From: Pseudomonas putida
GTDB taxonomy: Bacteria > Pseudomonadota > Gammaproteobacteria > Pseudomonadales > Pseudomonadaceae
Length of the DNA: 64,000 bases
Assembly: GCF_028682455.1 (NCBI RefSeq)
Contig: NZ_JANHLD010000005.1
Location: forward strand, 1 to 64,000
Reading direction: 5' to 3'
Shown here: piece after piece, positions 15,611 through 22,512 of the stretch
Numbering within the stretch: the stretch's first letter is position 1
Layout: the number at the start of each line of letters is the position of its first letter
Position numbers and translations under genes: made by a program
Notes under the pieces: generated by a model
Database searches by the model: none
Told to the model about the DNA's origin: nothing
Seen by the model: only the letters and a program-made list of their open reading frames with translations

Positions 15611-16453
15611 ATGATGAACAGAACTGATACCAGCACCAAGTCCGAAGCCGCAGACGACCCAACGAAGGAGGTCGAGCAGGCTGTTCGTGAAGAGGAAGCC
15701 AGAAAACTCAAGGCGATTTACCAGGAGAGGAAACGCGCTCGCCCCTCTCTGACGCAGGATCAGGTTGCTGATCTGTGCGGTTGGTCAGGCCAGAGCGTTG
15801 TCAGCCAGTACCTCAATGGAAAAATCCCGCTAAACCTTACGGCGCTGCTGAAGCTATCCAGCGCCCTGGACTTTGCTCCATCAGAGGTGAGCCCTCGACT
15901 GGCATCAACACTTACAAGCCAGGTCGGCTTCACCGCAACACCAATAGAAAATCACCGGATCGCGTCTCTAGACCCATCTACCACCCTGCAGCTCATTGAG
16001 GTGTGGGACGATGAAACATCGCTTGGGGAGGATGAAGTAGAGCTGCCGTTTTTTAAGGAAGTTGAACTCTCCGCAGGCAAGGGATCCGAAGTGATGCTGG
16101 AAACGCATGGACGTAAACTACGTTTCGGCAAACGCACCCTGCAAAGGAAGAATATCGACCCAAGCGCTGCAGGATGCGTCCCCGTAACTGGAAACAGCAT
16201 GGAGCCGGTACTGCCAGACGGAAGCACCGTTGGTGTCGACACCACCGCTGTTGCGGTCCAGGACGGAAAAATGTACGCCATTGACCATAACGGTCAGCTC
16301 CGTGTGAAGCTCCTTTACCGAGTCCCCGGCGGCGGCCTCAGACTCAGGAGTTACAACGACTCCGAACACCCCGATGAACGCTACGACGGCGATTACGTAA
16401 ATCAACACATCAGGATCATCGGAAAAGTCTTCTGGTATTCAGTCCTACTATGA
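15611..16453 (+). CDS. CI-type lysogeny repressor with S24 self-cleavage domain
   Basis: The 280-residue protein has an N-terminal helix-turn-helix (about 45 to 90; TQDQVADLCGWSGQSVVSQYLNG) and a C-terminal LexA/CI-type S24 peptidase domain. The catalytic pair is Ser196 in GNSMEP and Lys233 in RVKLL, 37 residues apart as in LexA. A candidate Ala-Gly cleavage bond is A155-G156. DNA damage via RecA would therefore induce the prophage. It is divergent from cro and followed by a strong terminator. Confidence 0.93.
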   Translation: MMNRTDTSTKSEAADDPTKEVEQAVREEEARKLKAIYQERKRARPSLTQDQVADLCGWSGQSVVSQYLNGKIPLNLTALLKLSSALDFAPSEVSPRLASTLTSQVGFTATPIENHRIASLDPSTTLQLIEVWDDETSLGEDEVELPFFKEVELSAGKGSEVMLETHGRKLRFGKRTLQRKNIDPSAAGCVPVTGNSMEPVLPDGSTVGVDTTAVAVQDGKMYAIDHNGQLRVKLLYRVPGGGLRLRSYNDSEHPDERYDGDYVNQHIRIIGKVFWYSVLL

Positions 16454-16459
16454 GTAATC

Positions 16460-16486
16460 AAGGCCGCGCAATGCGGCCTTTCTTTT
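16460..16486 (+). terminator. Terminator after the repressor gene
   Basis: A stem AAGGCCGC with GCGGCCTT and a short loop is followed by TCTTTT. It isolates the repressor from the next promoter. Confidence 0.85.
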
Positions 16487-16505
16487 GGCTTCAGTCGAAA
16501 TATTC

Positions 16506-16543
16506 GTAACACTGTTGACTGAATTCATCAGTAACACTAATCT
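16506..16543 (+). promoter_or_regulatory. Repressor-controlled rightward promoter
   Basis: TTGACT (16515-16520) and TAATCT (16538-16543) are 17 bp apart. GTAACACT occurs at 16506-16513, just before the -35 box, and at 16531-16538, overlapping the -10 box. The latter copy, GTAACACTAAT, is identical over 11 bp to the cro operator. CI and Cro probably control this integrase operon too. Confidence 0.75.
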
Positions 16544-16545
16544 CT

Positions 16546-16579
16546 GCTCGAACCCTCTTCTCACCACAGAGATTCGAGC
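16546..16579 (+). repeat. Third copy of the shared-loop hairpin, directly before a start codon
   Basis: Stem GCTCGAA/TTCGAGC encloses a 20-nt loop containing CTTCTCACCACAGAGA. This matches the loops of the two hairpins at 15176-15285 as transcribed from the other strand. The ATG of the next gene follows after 1 nt. If transcription starts near 16550, the left arm would be partly outside the RNA. Confidence 0.55.
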
Positions 16580-16580
16580 T

Positions 16581-16745
16581 ATGCCAAACGCACTATCCCG
16601 CAGCGCCTGCAAGGTCTATCTGCACCCCACCGCCAGTAGCAACCGGTCGACCGTAGATACTATTCAACGTCGCACCGGCCTCTTGGTCATCGCCACCCCG
16701 AATGGCCATGCCCGCGCTATTCCGGTATGCGGAGGGACCGCATGA
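16581..16745 (+). CDS. Small prophage protein of unknown function
   Basis: A 54-residue protein starts at ATG 16581; AGAGA about 8 nt upstream is the only ribosome binding site candidate. It is basic, and its C-terminal half (TGLLVIATPNGHARAIPV) looks like beta strands. It is the first gene of the rightward operon and overlaps the next as ATGA. No family recognised. Confidence 0.6.
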   Translation: MPNALSRSACKVYLHPTASSNRSTVDTIQRRTGLLVIATPNGHARAIPVCGGTA

Positions 16746-17251
16746 GCGAATACATCGTTCCTCTCCGCAACGTGATGCTGCTTCAGCACGCCTTGGACCA
16801 AGGCGGCGAAACCATCTGCCCAGTTCAGCGCCCCGAAGCCACCATCAATGCCGAAGTCATGATCGAGACTGATGCCGAAACTCATCGGGTAACGGTGACG
16901 TTTGGCCCGCAGAAAGGCTCGCTCACCCTTCAGCGCGACGACACAGCCAAATACCAACATCTGCGAGACTTCATCCAGGATCTTGCCAACGGTCGCACTG
17001 AGTCTGGGCGCCAGTCCGAGCAGGCCATAGCCATGCTGGAGGCGCTGGAGCACCTGAACGGGCTCATTGATGCCAACCAGATCGCATACATCACACCTAC
17101 AACGGACCCAGTCCACCCTTTCGGCGCCGTCGTGACCAACGACCAGGGGGACGTCTGTGCCGCCGCAAAGGGTACCTGCAAGGACCACCTTGCCGAGGTC
17201 ATCCGCTCTCAGCTCCGGCCAAAACAAGAGGGGGGCGGGGGGCGTCCATGA
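16742..17251 (+). CDS. Prophage protein of unknown function
   Basis: A 169-residue soluble protein, mixed alpha/beta, with a strand-rich N-terminal half (about 30 to 70) and a helical segment (about 70 to 110). It ends with a Gly-rich tail (QEGGGGRP). It overlaps both neighbours by 4 nt, so it belongs to one translation-coupled operon with the PrtN-like gene. No family recognised. Confidence 0.65.
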   Translation: MSEYIVPLRNVMLLQHALDQGGETICPVQRPEATINAEVMIETDAETHRVTVTFGPQKGSLTLQRDDTAKYQHLRDFIQDLANGRTESGRQSEQAIAMLEALEHLNGLIDANQIAYITPTTDPVHPFGAVVTNDQGDVCAAAKGTCKDHLAEVIRSQLRPKQEGGGGRP

Positions 17252-17487
17252 CCGACACATTGGCACAGCTACGCAAGCAGTTCCCCACTCCCTGTCCGAC
17301 GCTGAGCGTTGTGCGAGAACACTACTTCCCGCACATCAAAACAGATCGCCGTCTGCGCGAACTGATTAAAGCCAAACGGATCGGGCTCAAGCTCAGCAAG
17401 CCGCATAACTCCGCACGAGCCAAGCCAGTGGTGTACCTACACGACCTCGCTGATTTCCTCGATACGCAAGCGAAGCAAGCGACTTAA
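17248..17487 (+). CDS. PrtN-type pyocin activator family protein
   Basis: The 79-residue protein matches the pyocin activator (PrtN) family. It has VVREHYFPHI, then LRELIKAKRIGLKL, then the ending VYLHDLADFLDTQ. In P. aeruginosa, PrtN activates pyocin genes after PrtR is inactivated by RecA. Here it is an early-operon gene under the CI-type repressor and probably activates another set of phage promoters. Its binding site cannot be named from this sequence. Confidence 0.75.
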   Translation: MTDTLAQLRKQFPTPCPTLSVVREHYFPHIKTDRRLRELIKAKRIGLKLSKPHNSARAKPVVYLHDLADFLDTQAKQAT

Positions 17488-17580
17488 CGGCGGTCCCGGC
17501 CTGCAGGGACATTTTGCTCGGCATCATGCCCTCACCACGGCTTCATGGCTTGGTGCCAAGTGACATCTGGAGCACAACAC

Positions 17581-18087
17581 ATGCAACAGCAACACTACAT
17601 CCTTGCCCTAGGCGCTTTATGGATTTTCACCCTGGCGTTCCTCCCCTTCCTGTTCACCACAGCACGTCAACGTGCTTTTGCGCATGGACTTGAGACAGGG
17701 AAGAACACGCGTAATACCGAGCTCAAACGATATGTGAAAGCGCTTGAGACGGACTTGGCCTACAAGGCGGCCGAGCTGGACGCCGCAAAGAAGAGTTTCA
17801 CCCAGGCCATGAATGCTCGCCGCGACACCATCGCCGAGCTTGAAGCCCGCGTCATGTCCTACACCGGCCTGGCGGTCACCCATACCGACCACCAACTGCT
17901 GCGCAACGCCGCTGAAAGCCTCGCACTGGCATTCAAGACCTGGAGTTCGATGCCCGGTACTGAGCCTTGGCGGGGCCGAGCTACCGCGCAGGCGCATGGG
18001 CTGAATGCGCTGGCCGTTCGTATCGGCGCCGAACTGCGCATGGCACCCACTGCCGCAAAAATTGAAAGCGCAGGTGACACGGCATGA
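17581..18087 (+). CDS. Single-span membrane protein with coiled coil
   Basis: A 168-residue protein has one N-terminal membrane helix (about residues 6 to 24, YILALGALWIFTLAFLPFLF). A charged coiled-coil region follows (about 45 to 95, with KRYVKALETDLAYKAAELDAAKK). It is probably anchored in the inner membrane with the bulk in the cytoplasm. ATG 17581 follows a 93-bp gap after the PrtN-like gene. No family recognised. Confidence 0.65.
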   Translation: MQQQHYILALGALWIFTLAFLPFLFTTARQRAFAHGLETGKNTRNTELKRYVKALETDLAYKAAELDAAKKSFTQAMNARRDTIAELEARVMSYTGLAVTHTDHQLLRNAAESLALAFKTWSSMPGTEPWRGRATAQAHGLNALAVRIGAELRMAPTAAKIESAGDTA

Positions 18088-18341
18088 CCTACCAACCAAG
18101 CATCCGTTGCCCCAAGGGCATGCAGACCCTGGCCAGACCGGCCATGTCGGCCCTCTGCGATGTGTGCAGCAAGCCACGCGTGCGCAAGGGCGGCCACGAC
18201 AAGTGCTCAAAGATCCGCCAGGCAGCGGGCTTCATCATCAAACACGAGCGCAAGGCAGCACCTGCTGACACCACGCCTTTCTCTTCAGATCGCCCGCATA
18301 CGCAGCCTGCCAACGGGTATAAGCACCGGAGGAACATCTAA
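18084..18341 (+). CDS. Small basic prophage protein with a CxxC motif
   Basis: An 85-residue basic protein has CDVCSKPRVRKGGHDKCSK at about residues 25 to 43. This could be a C-x2-C...H/C metal-binding knuckle. It overlaps the preceding gene by 4 nt and the next gene by 1 nt. Function unknown. Confidence 0.6.
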   Translation: MTYQPSIRCPKGMQTLARPAMSALCDVCSKPRVRKGGHDKCSKIRQAAGFIIKHERKAAPADTTPFSSDRPHTQPANGYKHRRNI

Positions 18342-18583
18342 TGCCGACCAACCTCACGAGCGAAATACTGGCCGATGAAGAGATTGCAGCGATCACTGGC
18401 TACCTGCTTCCATCCCGTCAGATCGATTGGCTGAATCGGAATGGCTGGCAGCACGTACTGACTGCTGCCAGACGCCCTGTGGTTGGTCGCGTCTACGCAC
18501 GCCTGAAGCTTGCCGGGGTCAAGCCATCAGCTTCCAGTGCCGTAGCTGAAACTTGGACCTTAGACTTGGCACGAGTGAGCTGA
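18341..18583 (+). CDS. DUF4224 family protein
   Basis: The 80-residue protein shows the DUF4224 pattern: LTSEILADEEIAAITGYLLPSRQIDWLNRNGWQHVLTAARRPVVGRVYARLKL. In Pseudomonas and related prophages such genes commonly sit directly upstream of the tyrosine integrase, as here (3-nt gap). A role as excision or integration accessory factor is plausible but not established by this sequence. Confidence 0.8.
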   Translation: MPTNLTSEILADEEIAAITGYLLPSRQIDWLNRNGWQHVLTAARRPVVGRVYARLKLAGVKPSASSAVAETWTLDLARVS

Positions 18584-18586
18584 TCG

Positions 18587-19654
18587 ATGCGCTTAAAAAA
18601 AAACGCCAACCGCGACCTGCCGCCGCGAATGCTGCGGCGCGTCCGCACCCTCAAAAGCGGGAAGCAATGGATAGGTTATTACTACGATGGTCGCGACGAG
18701 AACGGGAAACGGATCGAGATCCCGCTCGGCACCGATTTGGACGTGGCAAAAATGGAATGGGCCAAGCTTGATCGTAAGGCCGTACCCAAGATTGTTCGCT
18801 TGCTTGGAGATGTCTTCAATCGATATGAACGTGACGTCGTACCCAGCAAGATGCCCCGCACGCAAAAGGACAATCTGCTTTCACTGAAGCAGCTTCGTGC
18901 CGCATTTGCCGATGCACCGATTGATGCCATCACCCCTCAGATAATCGCTCAGTACCGAGATAAACGAACAGGAAAGGTGCGGGCCAACCGCGAGATCTCC
19001 CTTCTCTCGCACATCTACAACATGGCGCGGGAATGGGGCATCACGGAAAGAGAAAATCCTGCAGCTGGTGTGCGGAAAAACAAAGAACGACCACGCGATT
19101 TCTATGCCGGACCGGAAATCTGGAATTCTGTGTACGAATGCGCTCCAGGTGAGCTGCGCGATGCAATGGACCTCGCCTATCTGACAGGTCAACGCCCCGC
19201 AGATGTGCTTTCGATGCGAGCTGCGGATTGCGTTGATGGCTACCTTCAGGTGGCTCAACGCAAAACTTCAAAAAAACTGCGGATCGCCTTTGAATCAGCG
19301 GGCCGGAAGAATGCCCTTGGAGTGCTGGTTGAAAAGCTATTACAACAACGACATGAACGTGGAATACGAAACCCTTACCTGATCACCACGCAAGATGGCA
19401 GAAACGTCACGTCTTCCATGCTACGGCTGCGCTTCGACGACGCCCGGAAAGCAGCCATCAGAACCGCAATCGATAATGCGGACTCGTTACTTGCTGCAAA
19501 AGTGCGAGAGTTTCAGTTCCGGGATATTCGACCTAAAGCAGCAAGTGAAATTGGCGATCTGGATCATGCGAGCCGCCTGTTAGGGCATACCGACAAACGA
19601 ATCACCGATTTCGTCTATCGCCGACTCGGCGAGATTGTGGAACCGACTCGGTAA
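18587..19654 (+). CDS. Phage integrase, tyrosine recombinase
   Basis: The 355-residue protein has an N-terminal arm-binding region, a SAM-like core-binding domain (about 70 to 165) and a catalytic domain. Catalytic residues are Arg203 (TGQRP), Lys226 (QRKTS), Arg315 in FRDIR (with Arg312 at the usual first His position), His334 (LLGHT) and Tyr344 (FVYRR). It recombines attP with the chromosomal site, most likely the adjacent tRNA-Ser gene. It is the last gene of the rightward operon, so integrase synthesis follows repressor-controlled transcription. Confidence 0.95.
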   Translation: MRLKKNANRDLPPRMLRRVRTLKSGKQWIGYYYDGRDENGKRIEIPLGTDLDVAKMEWAKLDRKAVPKIVRLLGDVFNRYERDVVPSKMPRTQKDNLLSLKQLRAAFADAPIDAITPQIIAQYRDKRTGKVRANREISLLSHIYNMAREWGITERENPAAGVRKNKERPRDFYAGPEIWNSVYECAPGELRDAMDLAYLTGQRPADVLSMRAADCVDGYLQVAQRKTSKKLRIAFESAGRKNALGVLVEKLLQQRHERGIRNPYLITTQDGRNVTSSMLRLRFDDARKAAIRTAIDNADSLLAAKVREFQFRDIRPKAASEIGDLDHASRLLGHTDKRITDFVYRRLGEIVEPTR

Positions 19655-19695
19655 ATCGGAGGCGAGATCCTTCTCACCTCCATCCGAGATACCAT
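19655..19695. terminator. Possible hairpin between convergent integrase and cargo genes
   Basis: GGAGGCGAG and CTCACCTCC form a nearly perfect stem around a 6-nt loop just after the integrase stop codon. There is no T-tract, so its use as terminator is uncertain. Confidence 0.35.
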
Positions 19696-20184
19696 TCAGT
19701 CAGGCTTTTTCTGATCGCGAATCACTTCATCATACCGGTCGACCTGAAGCTGCATTAATCGATTGGGAAGCGTCAACGAGATGATGAACGCCAGAGTCGC
19801 CAGCGTTAGATAAATGCGCTCTACCCAAATCAGCGCGCCGTTCAGGCTATCATCTTTGCTATCACCCAAAAGGTTCCCTGCGAAAACAAACCCAAGAACA
19901 ATTAGATACAGCATGAAAAGCCATTTATAGCGAGTGATCCGGCTGACAAAATTAGTTCGCTTCGCCGCAGTTTCACGCCAGACACGTGCATCAGCTTTCG
20001 GCTCCATAACCAACGTAAGTACCGTCATGAGAAAACCGGCAAGAATTGCAAACACATCTGTGATCATCGATCTCGCATCACCGCTCATATGAACCAGCGG
20101 TTGCCCCTTCCATCCGCACCAAAGACTTACAACCACGGCACCAATGAAAAAAACTATCCTGCGATAGTCGATGTCGATTTTCAT
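19696..20184 (-). CDS. Four-helix membrane protein, cargo operon gene 2
   Basis: The 162-residue protein has four predicted membrane helices (about residues 9 to 25, 41 to 60, 86 to 106 and 121 to 143). A basic cytoplasmic loop (about 62 to 85) and a charged C-terminal tail (DRYDEVIRDQKKPD) are also visible. Its start codon abuts the stop codon of gene 1 (TAAATG), so the two are translation-coupled. No characterised family recognised. Base composition is more AT-rich than the surrounding phage and host genes, a sign of recent acquisition. A membrane effector role is inference. Confidence 0.8.
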   Translation of the reverse strand: MKIDIDYRRIVFFIGAVVVSLWCGWKGQPLVHMSGDARSMITDVFAILAGFLMTVLTLVMEPKADARVWRETAAKRTNFVSRITRYKWLFMLYLIVLGFVFAGNLLGDSKDDSLNGALIWVERIYLTLATLAFIISLTLPNRLMQLQVDRYDEVIRDQKKPD

Positions 20185-21111
20185 TTATTGCTCCAGAAGC
20201 TTCTGCTTCTTCAGCTGCGCGTAATAAACTTCCATACCGTCCCAAATATTAACATAATTGAGAGAGCTACCGACCTTATCCGGACGTACCGTAGTGTGAA
20301 GCTTTACATCGCCTCCGGTAATAGGCGTATTTTCCCGGGTCATAATAGTGAAGCTATCCAAGTCATAGCCGTCATCATTTTCGATGATTTCCGAAGCAAG
20401 ATCGACCACTGTCTCCTTCGACTCATCCGTAGCACGCGAGTTTCCTTCGAGGCCGATTTCAATCGACACCACGAGATCCTCAAGAGCCTTCTCCTCCGAA
20501 CGTGTCGCATCCTTGGAGACGAGCGCAAGCAGCTCCTTGCCAACGGGTGCAAATGTCTGACCAAGCCAGCCTTCTTTTTTCTTGGGCAAACTTAGCTTAT
20601 ACGCACTGACATTTAAGCGAACGGACTTTACGCCTTGCTCGGTCAGCAATTTAAGCTTATCAACATTCGCAATTGGCGATAATTTAAAGCTGTCTAACTC
20701 ATAGCCATATTTTTTCAGCAGCATGAAGACATACTGCCCCGCCCTAGAGGGGGTCAGCCCATGAGCGCAAAAAAGCACATTAGATCCGGAAACGAACAGG
20801 TAACACTCACCCGATTTAAACTCTCGTCCAGCGGGAGGATTTGCACCTACTTCCTCATCTTTCTTTGAAGCAGCTTTGGGTGTCAGAGTCGCGGTTTTTA
20901 GCCCTGGGGAGTACATGGCGAAATGATAGAGCCGCCCCTCGGGCAAGTCTTTGAAACGCTGGATACGGACAATTTCATCCAGTATTGAAACCTCACTCTC
21001 ACCGATTGTTTTTAAATCGGAAATTTCAGCCAGTGCCTCACTGAAATCTAGCAGTTCTCTGGACTCGGTCAAAGATCGGAAATAGTAAATCCGTTTGTTA
21101 AGCTTCGCCAT
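20185..21111 (-). CDS. Soluble cargo protein, gene 1 of a two-gene accessory operon
   Basis: A 308-residue cytoplasmic protein begins at ATG 21111 (MAKLNKRIYYFRSL), with AAGGG just upstream. The frame stays open to 21261 but the extension does not look like protein. The N-terminal half is mixed alpha/beta, with RLYHFAMYSPG and then CYLFVSGSNVLFCAHGLT, a strand pair ending in a conserved-looking CAHG. The C-terminal half ends in strands with VKLHTTV and NYVNIWDGMEVYYAQLKK. I do not recognise the family. The layout (soluble protein of about 300 aa plus a small polytopic membrane protein, at the integrase end of a prophage) recalls two-gene anti-phage systems. Confidence 0.8.
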   Translation of the reverse strand: MAKLNKRIYYFRSLTESRELLDFSEALAEISDLKTIGESEVSILDEIVRIQRFKDLPEGRLYHFAMYSPGLKTATLTPKAASKKDEEVGANPPAGREFKSGECYLFVSGSNVLFCAHGLTPSRAGQYVFMLLKKYGYELDSFKLSPIANVDKLKLLTEQGVKSVRLNVSAYKLSLPKKKEGWLGQTFAPVGKELLALVSKDATRSEEKALEDLVVSIEIGLEGNSRATDESKETVVDLASEIIENDDGYDLDSFTIMTRENTPITGGDVKLHTTVRPDKVGSSLNYVNIWDGMEVYYAQLKKQKLLEQ

Positions 21112-21410
21112 GACACCCTTGCTTGCGGCATGAACCTGACCGCTATTCTTTATGAAATTGACAGTATGAGCCAACAGCATGGACCAAGCATTGCTGAGGA
21201 CACCAGCGGCGAAGGGTAGCCCAACGCCACCATGCAAGCAAAGGGCGTTCGAGGCCGGCATGCCGATGCGTGGAATGGATCAAGAGTGGAATACAAACGC
21301 CAGCCCGAGGCGGAAACATAGCTCATGGCAGAACGACGGTTGCGGAAACGATCGAAAAAATGCGGAAATTATCGAGCGTGAGACGAGGCGGAATCTGGAG
21401 CCCCAGAAAC
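21112..21410. other. Attachment-proximal non-coding region with direct repeats
   Basis: No convincing gene lies in these 299 bp. TGCGGAAACGATCGA (21341-21355) and TGCGGAAATTATCGA (21361-21375) form a direct repeat with a 20-bp period. A further GCGGAAA lies near 21311. Repeats close to an attachment site may be integrase arm-type or excisionase sites. The upstream part should hold the promoter of the leftward cargo operon, but I cannot point to clear boxes. Confidence 0.4.
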
Positions 21411-21439
21411 GCAAAAAGCCCTGAATAATCAGGGCTTTG
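21411..21439 (-). terminator. Terminator of the tRNA-Ser gene
   Basis: A perfect 10-bp stem AAAGCCCTGA/TCAGGGCTTT with a 4-nt loop is followed on the minus strand by TTTTTGC. It lies just downstream of the tRNA 3' end. Confidence 0.85.
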
Positions 21440-21443
21440 AAGA

Positions 21444-21531
21444 TGGCGGAAGCGTAGAGATTCGAACTCTAGGATAGTTGCCCATCGACGGTTTTCAAGA
21501 CCGTTGCCTTAAACCACTCGGCCACGCTTCC
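21444..21531 (-). tRNA. tRNA-Ser(UGA), likely prophage attachment site
   Basis: The 88-nt minus-strand sequence folds as a class II tRNA: acceptor GGAAGCG/CGCTTCC, D-arm GCCGAGTGG, anticodon stem-loop CGGTCTTGAAAACCG with anticodon TGA, long variable arm, T-arm GTTCGAATC and an encoded CCA end. It reads UCA-type serine codons. Its 3' end faces the prophage and integrase. Confidence 0.97.
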
Positions 21532-21652
21532 TCGTATTGCGGGCGCCATAATACCGAAATGAAACAAGCTGTCAAACTCTCGATGGGGCTGTTTTGCGAG
21601 GCTCTGTTATGATCTTTGCATCTGAACGTTTCAAACCCACAGGAGTGTCGCC

Positions 21653-22324
21653 ATGCGCGAACAGGATTATGCCGTCAACCACGGCCAGCAGGTCGAGCAG
21701 CAGGAGGTCAGCAAGGTCCTGCGCAACACATACGGACTGCTGGCTATCACCCTCGCCTTCAGTGGCGTCATGGCCTTCATCGCGCAGCAGATGCGCGTTG
21801 GCTATCCGAACATTTTCGTTGTGCTGATCGGCTTCTATGGCCTGTTCTTCCTCACCAACAAGCTGCGTGATTCTGCCTGGGGCCTGGTGTCCACCTTCGC
21901 CCTTACCGGCTTCATGGGCTTCATCCTCGGTCCTATCCTCAACCGTTACCTGGGTATGGCCGGTGGCGCTGAAGTGGTCAGCTCGGCCTTCGCCATGACC
22001 GCGCTGGTGTTCGGTGGTCTGTCGGCCTATGTGCTGATCACCCGTAAGGACATGAGCTTCCTCGGTGGTTTCATCACCGCCGGTTTCTTCGTGCTCATGG
22101 GTGCGGTGCTGGCCAGCCTGTTCTTCCAGATCAGCGGCCTGCAGTTGGCGATCAGCGCCGGTTTCGTGCTGTTCTCGTCGGTCTGCATCCTGTTTCAGAC
22201 CAGCGCGATCATTCACGGTGGCGAGCGTAACTACATCATGGCGACTGTCAGCCTGTACGTTTCGATCTACAACCTGTTCGTCAGCCTGCTGCAGCTGTTC
22301 GGTTTGATGGGTCGTGATGACTGA
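21653..22324 (+). CDS. Bax inhibitor-1/YccA family inner membrane protein
   Basis: The 223-residue protein has seven hydrophobic helices and the family's C-terminal signature (HGGERNYIMATVSLYVSIYNLFVSLLQLFG). In E. coli, YccA binds FtsH and limits its proteolysis of membrane proteins; related members are Ca2+-leak channels. ATG 21653 has AGGAG 8 nt upstream. A strong terminator follows, so it is probably a single-gene unit. Confidence 0.92.
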   Translation: MREQDYAVNHGQQVEQQEVSKVLRNTYGLLAITLAFSGVMAFIAQQMRVGYPNIFVVLIGFYGLFFLTNKLRDSAWGLVSTFALTGFMGFILGPILNRYLGMAGGAEVVSSAFAMTALVFGGLSAYVLITRKDMSFLGGFITAGFFVLMGAVLASLFFQISGLQLAISAGFVLFSSVCILFQTSAIIHGGERNYIMATVSLYVSIYNLFVSLLQLFGLMGRDD

Positions 22325-22342
22325 TCAGGTGAATGTGTGAGA

Positions 22343-22367
22343 AAGCCCGCTTCGGCGGGCTTTTTTG
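22343..22367 (+). terminator. Terminator after the YccA-like gene
   Basis: Stem AAGCCCGC/GCGGGCTT with a TTCG loop, followed by TTTTT. Confidence 0.9.
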
Positions 22368-22380
22368 TGGGTGGTGTTAG

Positions 22381-22445
22381 AGCGGGCTCGCCCGCGATGC
22401 GATGCGACTGAACTATCGCCATGGCGGGCAAGCCCGCTCCTACAG
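22381..22445. repeat. REP-type inverted repeat
   Basis: AGCGGGCTCGCCCGCGATG and GGCGGGCAAGCCCGCTCC face each other around a short spacer. This is a divergent copy of the Pseudomonas REP unit seen five more times in the window. Confidence 0.8.
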
Positions 22446-22512
22446 TGGGCGTGGCGATGACAGGGATTAACCCGTAGAATGCGCTCCTTTTTTCTTCCGG
22501 GGCAGCACTCCC

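Larger units (their letters stand above)
1..21443. mobile_element. Prophage, lambda-type head with P2-type baseplate, integrated at tRNA-Ser(UGA); left end outside window
   Basis: Phage genes run without interruption from the first base to the 3' end of a tRNA-Ser gene. The region holds packaging, head, tail-start, lysis, replication, immunity and integration modules in a coherent order. The integrase lies on the tRNA side and the 3' end of the tRNA faces the prophage, which is the usual geometry for integration into a tRNA 3' end. The second attachment site is expected left of the window. No interrupted phage gene is visible, so the element may be functional. The endolysin and most tail genes are not in view. 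Confidence 0.93.

Noticed and set aside
19696..21111. Naming the cargo operon as Kiwa
   Set aside because: Only the size and membrane/soluble pairing are similar. Gene order is reversed, and I could not recognise a DUF4868-type sequence.
21179..21424. 81-codon rightward frame near the tRNA
   Set aside because: It runs through the direct repeats and terminator, has biased composition and no convincing start.
21572..22216. 214-codon frame opposite the YccA-like gene
   Set aside because: Low-complexity acidic and His-rich antisense translation; the rightward gene has clear membrane helices and a ribosome binding site.
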